Below are positions 34,624 to 45,632 of a DNA stretch of 64,000 nucleotides, piece by piece. Origin of the DNA: Nocardia ignorata NBRC 108230 (GTDB lineage: Bacteria; Actinomycetota; Actinomycetes; Mycobacteriales; Mycobacteriaceae); NCBI RefSeq assembly GCF_001612905.1, contig NZ_BDBI01000013.1, positions 34,813-98,812 on the forward strand. The letters run 5' to 3'. The notes under the pieces are model-generated. The model searched no databases, was not told the origin of the DNA, and saw only the letters and a list, made by a program, of their open reading frames with translations. The position numbers and the translations under genes are program-made. Within the stretch, counting starts at the first letter, position 1. Each line of letters begins with the position of its first letter.

Positions 34624-35792
34624 CCGAGAGGATGATCCCCATCAGTACCGCCAGTTCAGACCCCGCTTTTGTGCTGTCCCGCCCGCAGCGGACCGTGTCC
34701 GCGAGCGCGGGCGGGACGGTTTTCCGCTCGGCACACGACGCGATCACCGCGCTGCGCAGTGGCCGGATCAGCCACATCGTCGGCGCACTCCCCTTCCGGC
34801 CCGGCGCACCGACAGCGTTGTGGGCACCGGAGTCGGTGACGATCACCGACGCGCCCTACGAACCCCGAATGCTCGAGCGTGAGTCGACGACCGATTCGCG
34901 GTCCCTGCCGCAGTTCGCCTTCGACGCGGCGCTGCCCACACCGGACGAGCACCGCAGGCGCGTCGCCACCGCTGTCGAACTGCTGGCCGACCCCGCCCAT
35001 CCCCTGCGAAAGATCGTGCTGGCCAGGGCGATTCGGGCCCGCTCGGCGACTCCCGTTCGCGCACAGGACATTCTCGACTTGATGGTCGCCTCGGATCCGA
35101 TGTCGAACGGATTCCTGGTCGACCTGTCCGCGGCGGGTGGCCGATACCCCGGCCGCCATCTCATCGGCTCCAGTCCCGAGATCCTGGTGCGCCGCGACCG
35201 GCACAGCGTCGTGAGCCATCCGCTGGCCGGCTCCGCTCGCCGGGTACTCGACGACAGCGATGCCGACCGGGTGGCCGCCGAGACGCTGCTCGCCTCGACC
35301 AAGGACCTGGCCGAACACCGCTTCGTCACCGATCAGGTGTCGGCCGTGCTACGTGATCGCTGCGCCGAAGTGCACACTCCCGCACCGGAACTCATGTCCA
35401 CCCCGGCGATGTGGCACATCGGTACGCCGATCACCGCCGCTGTCCCGCTGGCCGGCCCGTCGGCACTCGAGCTCGCCGTAGCGCTGCACCCCACCCCGGC
35501 GATCTGCGGCACACCCACCGCCGCGGCGGCCCGTCTCATCGCCGAACTCGAGGGCGAACGCGGTTTCTACGCGGGCGCTGTCGGTTGGTGCGATGCCGAC
35601 GGCAACGGCGAATGGATGGTGAGCATCCGCTGCGCCGAGCTGTCCGAGCACGGCACCACGCTGCTCGCGCACGCGGGCGGCGGGATCGTCGCCGCCTCCG
35701 ACCCAGCCGCCGAATTGGCCGAGACCACCGGCAAATTCCAGCGCATCCTCGCACCGCTCGGTATCGCGGATCTGCCCGTCACCGTTTGCTGA
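34620..35792 (+). CDS. dhbC: Isochorismate synthase
   Basis: A chorismate-binding enzyme of 390 residues of the EntC/DhbC type, converting chorismate to isochorismate, the first step to DHB. Motifs: LRKIVLARAIRARS, HLIGSSPEILVRR, VVSHPLAGSARR, HPTPAICGTPTAAA and GERGFYAGAVGW, with SIRCAEL and AHAGGGIVAASDP at the metal/chorismate site. It lacks a pyruvate-lyase arrangement of salicylate synthases, and the downstream isochorismatase confirms the DHB route. GTG 34620 overlaps the dhbA stop; ATG 34632 is a weaker alternative. Confidence 0.93.
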   Translation: MTERMIPISTASSDPAFVLSRPQRTVSASAGGTVFRSAHDAITALRSGRISHIVGALPFRPGAPTALWAPESVTITDAPYEPRMLERESTTDSRSLPQFAFDAALPTPDEHRRRVATAVELLADPAHPLRKIVLARAIRARSATPVRAQDILDLMVASDPMSNGFLVDLSAAGGRYPGRHLIGSSPEILVRRDRHSVVSHPLAGSARRVLDDSDADRVAAETLLASTKDLAEHRFVTDQVSAVLRDRCAEVHTPAPELMSTPAMWHIGTPITAAVPLAGPSALELAVALHPTPAICGTPTAAAARLIAELEGERGFYAGAVGWCDADGNGEWMVSIRCAELSEHGTTLLAHAGGGIVAASDPAAELAETTGKFQRILAPLGIADLPVTVC

Positions 35793-35821
35793 GCCGACTT
35801 CCGTTCGAACGAAAGACCCTC

Positions 35822-36478
35822 ATGCCTATCCCCCCGATCGCGCCCTATCCGATGCCGGGCGTCGACGAGTTCACCGCCGACCAGGTCGATTGGACTGCCG
35901 AACCAGGGCGTTGTGCCCTGCTGATCCACGATATGCAGCAGTACTTCCTCGACGCCTACGACCTGCACCGCGATCCCGCCCGCACCCTGATCGCCAATAT
36001 CGCCCTGTTGCGCGACCGCTGCCACGAGCTCGACATCCCGGTGATCTACACGATGCAGCCCGGTAATCAGCACCCGTCGCGACGCGGCATTCTGGCCGAC
36101 TTCTGGGGCAGCGGGATGGCCGAGGGCGCCGACACGCAGGTGATCAATGCCCTCGCACCCGAACCACAGGACATCCAGGTGACCAAGTGGCGCTATTCGG
36201 CGTTCCAGCGCACCGACCTGCGTGAACTGCTCGGTTACTACCGGCGCGATCAGCTCCTGGTGACCGGCGTCTACACGCACATGGGCTGCATGCTCAGTGC
36301 CGCCGAGGCATTCATGGGTGATGTGCGGCCCTTCCTCGTCCACGACGCGACGGCGGATTTCAGCCGCGACGAGCATGTGATGGCACTGAACTACGTCGCC
36401 CGGCGTTGCGGGGCGGTGGTCGGGACCTCGGAGCTGCTGCGCCAGCTGGATCCCGCACAGGTCGAAGCAGACGCCTGA
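35822..36478 (+). CDS. dhbB: Isochorismatase, single-domain (lacks aryl carrier domain)
   Basis: A protein of 218 residues that hydrolyses isochorismate to 2,3-dihydro-DHB and pyruvate. It has the EntB/PhzD signatures PPIAPYPMP, CALLIHDMQQYFLDAY (catalytic Asp), VIYTMQPGNQHPSRRGIL, KWRYSAFQRTDL (catalytic Lys) and VTGVYTHMGCMLSAAEAF (catalytic Cys region). EntB and DhbB are about 285-310 residues because of a fused aryl carrier domain; this one stops before it, and a separate carrier gene is at 31590. ATG 35822 is preceded by GAAAG. Confidence 0.94.
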   Translation: MPIPPIAPYPMPGVDEFTADQVDWTAEPGRCALLIHDMQQYFLDAYDLHRDPARTLIANIALLRDRCHELDIPVIYTMQPGNQHPSRRGILADFWGSGMAEGADTQVINALAPEPQDIQVTKWRYSAFQRTDLRELLGYYRRDQLLVTGVYTHMGCMLSAAEAFMGDVRPFLVHDATADFSRDEHVMALNYVARRCGAVVGTSELLRQLDPAQVEADA

Positions 36479-36530
36479 CCCGCCGGCGGACGCTCCGCCA
36501 TTCGAACCAAGACAAACCTGACTCGCCTCG

Positions 36531-36567
36531 CGCGGCTGCCGGACTCTTTCCGAGTCCGGCAGCCGCG
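36531..36567 (+). promoter_or_regulatory. Perfect 16-bp hairpin between dhbB and the NRPS gene
   Basis: CGCGGCTGCCGGACTC and GAGTCCGGCAGCCGCG pair perfectly around a 5-nt loop (tttcc). It lies inside the operon, 23 bp before the NRPS ribosome-binding site. With no T tract after it, it may be an mRNA processing/stability element or a partial attenuator rather than a full terminator. Confidence 0.7.
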
Positions 36568-36601
36568 TGGGTGGGTGGAGAACTTTGACGAAGGAGTTGC
36601 T

Positions 36602-39600
36602 GTGGGCTCGGTGGAACGGGACGACGTGAGCGCCGAACATCCCGGATTACCGCTCACCGGAGCGCAATTGGGCATCTGGAACGCGCAGCGGCTCGATCCT
36701 GAGTCGCTCAGTTACCTGGTCGGCGAGGTACTCGAGATCTCGGGTACGGAGCCCGTGGACGTGCCGTTGCTGGACACCGCGATTCGCCGGACCATCGCCG
36801 AAACCGACACGATGCGATCGCGTTTCAGCGAGACGTCCGATGGCCCGCGCCAGCGGATCACCGACCTGGAACCGGAGCTGCGCCCACTCGTCGATCTGCG
36901 CGCCGAAGCCGACCCGGTCGCCGCGGCGCACCGGCTCGTCGCCGCCGAACGCGAACGCGCGGCGACCTATTGCCGCGACATGGTGGAACGGCAGCTCTAC
37001 ACCTACACGCTGCTGCGCCTCACCGACAACGACGTGTGGTGTATCCAGCTCTATCACCACCTGATCATCGACGGCTACAGCGCGGCCATGGTGTCGCGCC
37101 GGGTCGCGGCCCACTACACCGCGCTGCGTCGCGGTACCGAAGCGCCGCGCCTGCGCTGGGGGTCGGTCGAGACGCTCGTGGCCGAGGACCTGGAATACCG
37201 CGGGAGCCAGGCACATCGGCACGACCGCGAGTATTGGCGCGACCGGCTCACGCCGCTGCCGCCGCTGGACGGGCGCGGGCGGGCGCCCGAGGGCGTGGTC
37301 GAGCAGACCCATGAGGTACGCGCGGTCCTCGACGCCGACCTGATGGGTCGCGTCAAGACAGCGGCCACCGAAGCCGGTATCACGTGGGCCGATGTGCTCG
37401 TCGCCGGTTACGCGGGGTTCGTGCATCGGTTGCTCGGTGAGACCGATGTGGTCATCGCGCTGCCGGTGATGGCGCGCGTCGGCAAGACCGCCCTCACCAC
37501 TCCGTCGATGGCGGTCAACGTCCTGCCGCTGCGAGTTTCGGTGTCCGGTCAGGACCGCCTGGGTGAGCTGGGCAAGCGGGTGGCCGACGCACTGCGAGAG
37601 ATGCGCGCCCACCAGCGTTTTCGCGGTGAGGACCTGGCCCGGGAATTCGGTGGGGCACAGACCGGTGCCCTGCTGCACGGCATCGGCGTCAACCTCAAGG
37701 CCTTCGACTTCGCCCTCGATTTCGACGGTGCCACCGGCACCCTGCGCAATGTGGCCGGCGGGCCGCCCGAAGACCTCGGCCTGACCGTCACCCCGCTGTC
37801 GGAGGACCGCGTCCAGCTCGGCTTCGAGGTCGACGCGCGGTCACTGGACGCGGCCACTGTGCGGCGGCGGATGGACGCGCTGGTCACGCTGATCACTCAG
37901 CTGGTCGATGCCGACGAGCCGATCGGCGCGATCACCCTGTACCCGGCTTCGCTCACGGCGCACATCGCCGTCGACCGCGCCGGTGCGGCCCTGCCCGATC
38001 GTCCCGACGACGTCGTCGAGGTCTTCGACCACATGGTCGCGGCCCAGCCCGGCGACATCGTCCTCGTCGACGGCACCCACCGGCTCACCGCGGCGGAACT
38101 CGGCGCCCGCGTGCACCAGCTCGCGCGCTTCCTGCGTGGCCGAGGCGTCGGCCCCGAGGACATCGTCGGCATCGCCCTCCCCCGCTCGGTCGACCTGGTG
38201 ATCGCCCTCCTGGCGGTCCAACACGCGGGCGCGGCCTTCCTGATGCTCGACATCACCCACCCCGCCCAGCGCCTGGCAGACATCATCGACGACGCCGATC
38301 CGGTCCTGATCCTGACGGATGACATCGTCGCGCAAGCTGTCTTCACGGATCGGCGCACGACTGCCGGGGCCACGGACCTGACCTCCGACGCCGAAGCGAC
38401 ATCGGCCTCGCTGCGTCCCGCCGACGAGCGGGCGACCAACTGGCCTGCGGCGACCCTCCTCTTGTCCGACAACACGGTTCGTGCAGCGATCACCGGTCTG
38501 CCGAGCGGGCCGCTGTCGATGGCTGAACTCGCCGCGCCTCGTTCGGCCGGACATCTCGCCTATGTCGTGTACACCTCCGGCTCCACCGGCAAGCCGAAGG
38601 GTGTGCAGATTTCGTGCGGCGCGATGGCTCAACTGTTGCACCACCATCGAAGCACCGTTTACGCCGATACCGCCGCGCGAGTGGGCGGGCGGCAGCTGCA
38701 TGTGGCGCACACCTATTCCTTCGCCTTCGACGCGGCGCTGGATCAGCTCTTGTGGCTGTGGTGCGGGCACCGGATCCATCTGTACGACACAGATATTCAG
38801 AAGGACGCGACTGCGCAGGTAGCGGCGTTGCGTACCGATCGGATCGATGTCGTCGACACCACTCCCTCGATGGCTACCGCGCTGATCGACAACGGGTTGC
38901 TCGGCAACGCGCACCGTCCGGAACTGCTGCTGCTCGGTGGTGAGGCGACGCCGCCTGCGTTGTGGTCGGTCATCGTCGCGTCGAAGGTGTTCGCCCGCAA
39001 CATGTACGGGCCGACAGAGGCGACCGTCGACGCGCTGAGTGCGCCGGTGACCGGCACCGTGCCGCACGTCGGCGGACCGTTGCCGGGCACCCGGGCCTAT
39101 CTGCTCGACGGCGCGTTGCAGCCGGTGCCCGACGGCGAGATCGGCGAGTTGTACTTGGCGGGAACGCAATTGGCGCGCGGTTACCTCGGGCGCATGGTGG
39201 TGACGGCGGAGCGGTTCGTCGCCGATCCGTTCGCGTCCGGCGAACGCATGTACCGCACCGGTGACCGGGCGCGCTGGCTCCCTGGCCACGGCTACGACTA
39301 TCTCGGGCGCGCAGATTCTCAGATCAAGGTGCGCGGGTATCGCGTGGAACTGGGCGAGGTCGAAGCCTCGCTCGGCGCGCTGCCCGGCGTAGCCGCAGCG
39401 GCCGCCACCATCCGCAAGTCCGGCGACAGCACCCGACTGGTCGGCTACCTGGTCCCCGAGACCGGCCGCACCCTCGACGCCGACCAGCTGCGTCAGCTGC
39501 TGACCACCCTGGTCCCCGACCACCTCGTGCCCTCGGCCCTGGTGATCCTCGATGCCCTACCGACCACCGTCAACGGAAAACTCGACCGCGCCGCCCTCCC

Positions 39601-42600
39601 CGCACCCCAGCTGACCTCGACCGGCCGACCGCCGCGCACCGAACAGGAGCGGGCACTGTGCGGAATCGTCGCCGAGGTCCTGGGCCTGGCGCGGGTCAAC
39701 GCGACCGACGATTTCTTCGGCCTCGGCGGCGACAGCATCACCGCGATCGGCGTGAGCAGCCGCCTCCGCGCCCTCGGCTGGGAAATCCAACCGAAAACCC
39801 TGCTCGCCCAACGCGACCTGGCCACCATCGCCGCCACCGCCCAGATGGCGCAAGCCCGGACCGCCACCGTGACCCCGGATGAGCCGACCGGCCCCGTCCC
39901 GATCCCACCCATGGTGGCGGCCCTCCTCGAGGCGAACGCGGACTCCGGCACCATCGCCGGCTACGCCCAGTGGACGGCCCTGACCCTCCACGAAGACCTC
40001 ACCGTCGACCACCTAACCACCGGCCTGCAAACCCTCCTCGACCGCCACGACGCCCTCCGCCTCGTCCTCGACGGGTCCGGCACCGACGCCCGGCTCGAGG
40101 TCGCCGCAGTGGGCACGGTGCGCGCGTCCGACCTGGTCCGCGAGGTTGCTCCACCACGCACCACCGATGTCACGGCGTACACAGAAACCGCGTCGATCAC
40201 CCGCCTCGACGAAACTGCCGACGCCACAACAGGGCCAGAGCGCGCCGGTGCACCGAAGCACACCGAGTCGGTGGCATTGGCGCTGGCAGGGGAATTGGCG
40301 CCCGCCGCGGGTGTCCAGATTCGTGCCGCGCTGGTACGTAGCGGGCCCGGCGTCGCCGATCGGTTGGTGCTTGTCGCCAATCACCTTGTGGTAGACGGTG
40401 CTTCGTGGCGAGTCCTGGTGCCCGAGCTCTATGAAGCCTGCTCCGCCGCGCAGGAAGAACGCCCCGCGCGACTTGCCGGGAAGGGGAGCTCGTGGCGGCG
40501 GTACGCCACGTTGCTCGCCGAGTCCGGTGTCGCGGGTGAGTACCGCTCGGAACTGGCGCACTGGGAGCGGGCGCTCGGCGACGCGAGCGTCGGACCCCTC
40601 GGGCAAAGGGCGCTCGATCCCCCTGTCGACCTTGTCGAGAGCGCCCAGCAGTCGAGAACTTTCGTGGCGCCCGCGATCACCGAGGCCTTCCTCACGACCC
40701 TGCCGACCGCCTACCGAGCGAAGACCGACGACGTATTGCTCGCCGCACTCATGCTCGCACTCAACGCCTGGCGGCACGAGCGCGGCGAGGCGCTCGAGCC
40801 GGGCAGGCCGGTCACCGTCGAGGGTCACGGGCGCGAAGCATTGCGTCCCGACACCGATTTCGCGGGTACCGTCGGCTGGTTCACCAGCGAGTTCCCGGTG
40901 TGGACGCCCGCGACCGGCATCGATGATCCCGCCGGACTCACCGAGGCCTTGTCCGGTGGCGCGGCGGCCGGGCACCTTCTGCGCGCGGTCAAAGAGGCCA
41001 AGCGCGCGGTTCCCGGGAACGGCGTCGGCTACGGCGTGCTGCGCAGGCTCGACCCCGAGACCGCGCCGCGATTCGCCGGTCGCCGCGCACCGGAGGTGCT
41101 ACTCAATTACCTCGGCCGGTTCGGTGGCGGCGGGGCACCGGGTTGGAGCCTGCCCGAGCACGACGCGTTCGCGGTGACGGAACCACCGGAGAAGGCACTC
41201 ACCGAAGTGCTGGCGCTCAATGTCTTCGTCCACGAAGCCGCGCAGGCCGGTGCGCCGCGCCTGGCCGTGGAGTGGACAGCCGCGAGCCGGATTCTCGGCG
41301 CCGACCAGATCGCGGAAATCCAGCGGCACTTCGAGCTCGCACTGGAGGCGTTCGCCGCCCACGCGAGGCTGTACCCCGGCGGACTCACACCGTCGGACTG
41401 CCCCGGCGTGATCGTCGACCAGGACACCATCGATGCGCTGGAGGACTCGCACGGCCCACTGTCCGAGCTGCTCCCGCTGTCGCCCTTGCAGGAGGGGTTG
41501 CTGTTCCACGCGATTCGCGACGGCGCCGACGATGTCTATACCCTGAGTGCCCGCGTCGACCTGCACGGTCCACTCGACGGCCCACGGTTGTCGGCGGCCT
41601 TCGACACTGTTGTCGGCAGACACCCGACCATGGCGGCCGCCTTCCACTACGAGGACCTCGACCAGCCGGTGCAGGCGGTTCCTCGCTCGGTCGGCATGCC
41701 CTGGCGTGAGGTCGACCTCTCAGATCTGCCGCTGCGCACCGCAGAGACCGCAGCCGACCGCCTCGAAGCCGAAGCGACCCGCCACCGGTTCGCGGTCGAC
41801 CGGTCACCGATGTTGCGCGCCACGCTGATTCGTCTACCCGGTGATACACACCGCCTGGTGCTCAACACCCATCACCTGGTCATCGACGGCTGGTCAACCC
41901 CGATAGTTCTGCGCGAAGTACTGGCCACCTACCACGGCGACGAACTCACCCCGGCGCCCGCGTACAGTGACTACCTGACCTGGCTCGCCGCCCGGGACCG
42001 CGACGCTGTCCGCACCGCCTGGTCTCGCCGACTGGCCGGGCTCGAGGCACCGACGCTGGTAACCGGGACGACCGTCGATGCCGCCCACACTCCCCGCGAA
42101 CCCGAAACCCGTCAGCAGCAAGTCGGACGCCCGGCATCGCCGGCCACCACACCGGCACTCGATCAGGGCGCCACTTCCCGCGAGGTTCGGCAGTGGCAGG
42201 TTGCGCTCCCGGCATCGCTCGCAACCACACTGGCAGAGCTCGGCCGATGCCGCGGTCTCACGATGAACACCCTGGTGCAGGGTACCTGGGCGCTGGTGCT
42301 AGCCGCGCTCACCGGTCGCCTCGATGTCGTGTTCGGTGCGACCGTCTCCGGACGTCCTGCCGAGCTGCCCGGCGTAGCGGGCATGGTCGGCCTGTTCGCC
42401 AATACCGTGCCCGTCCGCTGCACCGTCGATCCGGCTCGTCCCCTGCTCGACCAGTGGGCCGACCTGCAGGAAAACCAGTTCGCCATGCAGGAGTTCGACT
42501 TCGCGAGCCTCGCGGAGATCGAACGCATCACCGGCCTCGGCACCCTCTTCGACACCCTCGTCGCCTTCGAGAACTTCCCCGATTCCGGTTCAGGACAGCC

Positions 42601-45598
42601 GGGCTCGCACGAACTGCGCCTCGGCGCGTTCCACAACCACGGCAACACCCACTACCCACTGACCCTGATCGCCCCGCCGGGCGACCACCTGACGCTGGTC
42701 ATCTGGTACGACCGCAGCGTCATCCCCGACACCAACCTCGCCCGGATCGCCGACCGAATCACCACCACGCTGACGTCGATCACGACCACCCCCGACACCC
42801 CCGCGACCCAGTTCATCAAGCCCCTCACTCCAACCGCCACGCCCCCGGCCGCACCGGCACCACCCATCGCACCGCCACCAGAAGTCCTCGCCGAGCCAGT
42901 CGTCACAGCGCGGCCCACCGCACCAGCCGTCGACGGCACTCCAGCGACAGCCCGCGTCGACACTGCCGCCCGATCTGCTGCTCCGCTCAACAATGGGGCC
43001 TTGCTCAGTCGCCCGATCGTGGCGGCTCCGAGCGGTACCACCCTGGCCGAGTGGGGCAACGCTGTCGATCCGACAGCCCCGGCGGTGACGGCGGACGGCG
43101 TCACGATCGACTTCGGCGAATTCGATGCCAGGGTCAATCGTCTTGCCCGGTGGCTCATCTCGCGTGGTGTCGGTCCCGAGACCGTGGTTGCCGTCGCCAT
43201 GCCGCGCACTATCGATTCCGTCGTCACGGCGCATGCGATCTGCCGTGCCGGCGGTGTCTATCTCCCGATAGACCCGGAACAGCCCACAGAACGCGTCGAG
43301 AAGATTATCGATACCGCTGCTCCTACAATGGTTCTGAGCTCGCTCGATGACATTCGCACGATGGTCGACGAGCAATCGGACCACCCCGGGGAGGACGAAT
43401 TCGCCGTTACTCCGCTCACCGATGCGGACCGCCTCGCACCGCTGCGCCCGGCGAATACCGCCTGCCTCCTGTTCACCTCCGGCTCCACGGGTGTGCCCAA
43501 GGGGGTGAGCCTGTCGCACGCCGCGATCATCTCCACTTTCGAATGGCTGCAGCGCGAAGTCGGGTTCGGCCCGGGCGACACCATGCTCTACCGCACCCCG
43601 CCGATCTTCGACGCTTCGCTCATGGAGATGTTCCTGCCGCTGCACCTCGGCGCCCGGATCGTGCTGACCCGCCCCGGCGGCCACCGCGACCCCTACTACC
43701 AGGCACAACTCATGAGCGCGGAGCGTGTCACGGCGATGTGGATGACGACCTCCATGCTCACCGTGCTCGCCGAGGAGGCCGACCTCTCGGGATGCGCGGA
43801 CCTTCGCTGCGTCCTCACCGGCGGTGAAGTGCTGCCACCGGCGACAGCACAGCGGATGCGCGCGCTCACCGGCACCGCTGTGTACAACTTCTACGGTCCC
43901 ACCGAGGCCGCGATCGGCTTCACCTTCCACGAGACCGTCGACGCCGACACCAAGTCGGTCCCGGTCGGTGCACCCGCCGACACCATCCGCATCCTCGACG
44001 ACCGACTGCACCCCGTCCCCGAGGGCACCGTCGGTGAGCTCTACATGACCGGAGTGCGGTTGGCGCGCGGCTATCTGGCCCGCCCCGACCTGACCGCCGC
44101 GGCCTTCGTCGCCGACCCGTTCGGAAGCGGCGAAAGGATGTACCGCACAGGTGATCTGGTGAGACAGAACCCCGACGGCGAACTCGACTACATCGGCCGC
44201 ACCGACAGCCAGGTGAAGTTGCGCGGCCAACGCATCGAACTGGGCGATATCGAATCGGCCCTGCTCACGTGCCCCGGCGTGGCTCACGCGGTGGTGCAGC
44301 TGCGCGAGGGCACACCGGGCGATCAGCGGCTGGTCGCCTATCTCATGGCGAAGTCCGGAATCACGCTCGACACAGATGCGGTTCGCGACCAGCTCCGAAC
44401 AAAGTTGCCCGCCTACATGATTCCCGCCGCCGTCGTCGTACTGGATCACATCCCTCGCACGGCGACGGAGAAGATCGATCGCCGGGCGCTCCCAGCGCCG
44501 GAGTCACGCACCCCGGAAGGCGACGCCCCCGTGCCCGCCGAGGCCACGGCTACCGAGACACCTCTCGACGCTGTCACCGGCGACAAGCCCATCCGCCGCT
44601 CGGCCCAGCTCGTCGACAGAACGCACGACGAGAATGTCGACACCATTCGCGCGGCAATGGCAGCTGTTCTCTCGGTCCCCGCAATCGACACAGACGACGA
44701 CTTCTTCGACAACGGCGGCCACTCCCTGCTCGCCGTGCGGCTGGTCGGCCGACTCACCCGCGCGGACCTACCCGTGGTTCTCGACGACGTCTTCACCGCC
44801 TCGACCCCCCGCAAGCTCGCAGCCCGCATCGGCGCGGCCGACCCCACCACCCCACCGAAGGACGGCCTCGCCGGCCTGGGCCGCCGCCTCGACCCGGTCC
44901 TGGAACTACGCGCCGAGGGCTCGGTCCCGCCGCTGTTCTGCGTCCACCAAATCGGCGGCACCGCATGGAAATACGCTCCGCTGGCGAGGTTGCTGCGGGC
45001 CGAACGACCCATCATCGGCCTACAGATGCCCCACCTCACCGAGCCGACCACGCGGACCCGCACTCTCGACGACCTGGCGCGGTACTACCTGGCCGCCGTC
45101 CGCCGCATCCAACCGCACGGCCCGTACCACTTCCTCGGCTATTCGCTGGGCGGCAATCTCGCCCACGCCATGGCCGCCATCCTCGAGGCTGAGGGTGAGC
45201 AGGTCGCCTATGTGGGTCTGCTCGACTCGCACCCGCTGTCGAACCTGACCGAACGGGCCGCCGCGACCCTGGCGGATCCCTCCGGAATGGCCGCACTCGT
45301 CCCCGAAATCGATGAGTACCCAGCCGAATTGGCAGCCGTGGTAACCCACGCCGCGACCGAACTGCTGCGCATGGTCACCGAGTCCGAGTCCCCCTCCTAC
45401 AGCGGCCCGATGGCCCTGTACTGCGCCGACAACGGCCTCGAACCCGAGCGCGTGCACGCCCAGCTCACCGGCTGGCGTGCCGCGGGCGCCCAGCTGGTGG
45501 TCCGGCGACTGCCCTACACCCACAACGAGATCGCGATGCCGACCGGCTGGATCGAGGTCGCCGCGCTCATCGACGCGGATCCCGCGATCCGCACCTGA
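36602..45598 (+). CDS. Dimodular catecholate siderophore NRPS (C-A-T-E-C-A-T-TE)
   Basis: About 2998 residues, cytosolic assembly line. C1 has HHLIIDG near residue 150 and should accept DHB from the free carrier protein. A1 has [11 protein letters not shown] near 656 with pocket residues D-A-D-D-L-G-M-V-D(-K), read by alignment to GrsA: the acidic 239, 278 and 331 positions suggest Arg, Lys or Orn. T1 is FFGLGGDSI near 1044. The E domain has [11 protein letters not shown] near 1259 (Asn for the usual first His) and NYLGRFG. C2 has HHLVIDG near 1755. A2 has [11 protein letters not shown] near 2290 with code D-A-M-W-L-G-F-I-G(-K), unassigned. T2 is DNGGHSLL near 2705. TE has GYSLGG near 2846 and its His in [11 protein letters not shown] 36602 is chosen for GAAGGAG at 5 nt. 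No MbtH-like gene is adjacent. Confidence 0.93.
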   Translation: MGSVERDDVSAEHPGLPLTGAQLGIWNAQRLDPESLSYLVGEVLEISGTEPVDVPLLDTAIRRTIAETDTMRSRFSETSDGPRQRITDLEPELRPLVDLRAEADPVAAAHRLVAAERERAATYCRDMVERQLYTYTLLRLTDNDVWCIQLYHHLIIDGYSAAMVSRRVAAHYTALRRGTEAPRLRWGSVETLVAEDLEYRGSQAHRHDREYWRDRLTPLPPLDGRGRAPEGVVEQTHEVRAVLDADLMGRVKTAATEAGITWADVLVAGYAGFVHRLLGETDVVIALPVMARVGKTALTTPSMAVNVLPLRVSVSGQDRLGELGKRVADALREMRAHQRFRGEDLAREFGGAQTGALLHGIGVNLKAFDFALDFDGATGTLRNVAGGPPEDLGLTVTPLSEDRVQLGFEVDARSLDAATVRRRMDALVTLITQLVDADEPIGAITLYPASLTAHIAVDRAGAALPDRPDDVVEVFDHMVAAQPGDIVLVDGTHRLTAAELGARVHQLARFLRGRGVGPEDIVGIALPRSVDLVIALLAVQHAGAAFLMLDITHPAQRLADIIDDADPVLILTDDIVAQAVFTDRRTTAGATDLTSDAEATSASLRPADERATNWPAATLLLSDNTVRAAITGLPSGPLSMAELAAPRSAGHLAYVVYTSGSTGKPKGVQISCGAMAQLLHHHRSTVYADTAARVGGRQLHVAHTYSFAFDAALDQLLWLWCGHRIHLYDTDIQKDATAQVAALRTDRIDVVDTTPSMATALIDNGLLGNAHRPELLLLGGEATPPALWSVIVASKVFARNMYGPTEATVDALSAPVTGTVPHVGGPLPGTRAYLLDGALQPVPDGEIGELYLAGTQLARGYLGRMVVTAERFVADPFASGERMYRTGDRARWLPGHGYDYLGRADSQIKVRGYRVELGEVEASLGALPGVAAAAATIRKSGDSTRLVGYLVPETGRTLDADQLRQLLTTLVPDHLVPSALVILDALPTTVNGKLDRAALPAPQLTSTGRPPRTEQERALCGIVAEVLGLARVNATDDFFGLGGDSITAIGVSSRLRALGWEIQPKTLLAQRDLATIAATAQMAQARTATVTPDEPTGPVPIPPMVAALLEANADSGTIAGYAQWTALTLHEDLTVDHLTTGLQTLLDRHDALRLVLDGSGTDARLEVAAVGTVRASDLVREVAPPRTTDVTAYTETASITRLDETADATTGPERAGAPKHTESVALALAGELAPAAGVQIRAALVRSGPGVADRLVLVANHLVVDGASWRVLVPELYEACSAAQEERPARLAGKGSSWRRYATLLAESGVAGEYRSELAHWERALGDASVGPLGQRALDPPVDLVESAQQSRTFVAPAITEAFLTTLPTAYRAKTDDVLLAALMLALNAWRHERGEALEPGRPVTVEGHGREALRPDTDFAGTVGWFTSEFPVWTPATGIDDPAGLTEALSGGAAAGHLLRAVKEAKRAVPGNGVGYGVLRRLDPETAPRFAGRRAPEVLLNYLGRFGGGGAPGWSLPEHDAFAVTEPPEKALTEVLALNVFVHEAAQAGAPRLAVEWTAASRILGADQIAEIQRHFELALEAFAAHARLYPGGLTPSDCPGVIVDQDTIDALEDSHGPLSELLPLSPLQEGLLFHAIRDGADDVYTLSARVDLHGPLDGPRLSAAFDTVVGRHPTMAAAFHYEDLDQPVQAVPRSVGMPWREVDLSDLPLRTAETAADRLEAEATRHRFAVDRSPMLRATLIRLPGDTHRLVLNTHHLVIDGWSTPIVLREVLATYHGDELTPAPAYSDYLTWLAARDRDAVRTAWSRRLAGLEAPTLVTGTTVDAAHTPREPETRQQQVGRPASPATTPALDQGATSREVRQWQVALPASLATTLAELGRCRGLTMNTLVQGTWALVLAALTGRLDVVFGATVSGRPAELPGVAGMVGLFANTVPVRCTVDPARPLLDQWADLQENQFAMQEFDFASLAEIERITGLGTLFDTLVAFENFPDSGSGQPGSHELRLGAFHNHGNTHYPLTLIAPPGDHLTLVIWYDRSVIPDTNLARIADRITTTLTSITTTPDTPATQFIKPLTPTATPPAAPAPPIAPPPEVLAEPVVTARPTAPAVDGTPATARVDTAARSAAPLNNGALLSRPIVAAPSGTTLAEWGNAVDPTAPAVTADGVTIDFGEFDARVNRLARWLISRGVGPETVVAVAMPRTIDSVVTAHAICRAGGVYLPIDPEQPTERVEKIIDTAAPTMVLSSLDDIRTMVDEQSDHPGEDEFAVTPLTDADRLAPLRPANTACLLFTSGSTGVPKGVSLSHAAIISTFEWLQREVGFGPGDTMLYRTPPIFDASLMEMFLPLHLGARIVLTRPGGHRDPYYQAQLMSAERVTAMWMTTSMLTVLAEEADLSGCADLRCVLTGGEVLPPATAQRMRALTGTAVYNFYGPTEAAIGFTFHETVDADTKSVPVGAPADTIRILDDRLHPVPEGTVGELYMTGVRLARGYLARPDLTAAAFVADPFGSGERMYRTGDLVRQNPDGELDYIGRTDSQVKLRGQRIELGDIESALLTCPGVAHAVVQLREGTPGDQRLVAYLMAKSGITLDTDAVRDQLRTKLPAYMIPAAVVVLDHIPRTATEKIDRRALPAPESRTPEGDAPVPAEATATETPLDAVTGDKPIRRSAQLVDRTHDENVDTIRAAMAAVLSVPAIDTDDDFFDNGGHSLLAVRLVGRLTRADLPVVLDDVFTASTPRKLAARIGAADPTTPPKDGLAGLGRRLDPVLELRAEGSVPPLFCVHQIGGTAWKYAPLARLLRAERPIIGLQMPHLTEPTTRTRTLDDLARYYLAAVRRIQPHGPYHFLGYSLGGNLAHAMAAILEAEGEQVAYVGLLDSHPLSNLTERAAATLADPSGMAALVPEIDEYPAELAAVVTHAATELLRMVTESESPSYSGPMALYCADNGLEPERVHAQLTGWRAAGAQLVVRRLPYTHNEIAMPTGWIEVAALIDADPAIRT
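42095..42241 (+). repeat. Degenerate tandem duplication inside the NRPS C2 domain
   Basis: The encoded [17 protein letters not shown] and [18 protein letters not shown] are two degenerate copies of one segment; the DNA units start at about 42095 and 42179. The second copy fits the condensation-domain consensus, so the first looks like the extra one. Confidence 0.6.
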
Positions 45599-45632
45599 AC
45601 TTCCACCTGGATAGAAAGAAGGAACAACTCCT

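Noticed and set aside
36575..36601. Upstream GTG start of the NRPS
   Set aside because: GTG 36602 has GAAGGAG at ideal spacing; the 36575 GTG lies just 7 nt after the hairpin with no ribosome-binding site.
36602..45598. Assignment to bacillibactin (DhbF-type Gly-Thr)
   Set aside because: An epimerisation domain is present, and both adenylation codes differ from the Gly and Thr codes of DhbF.
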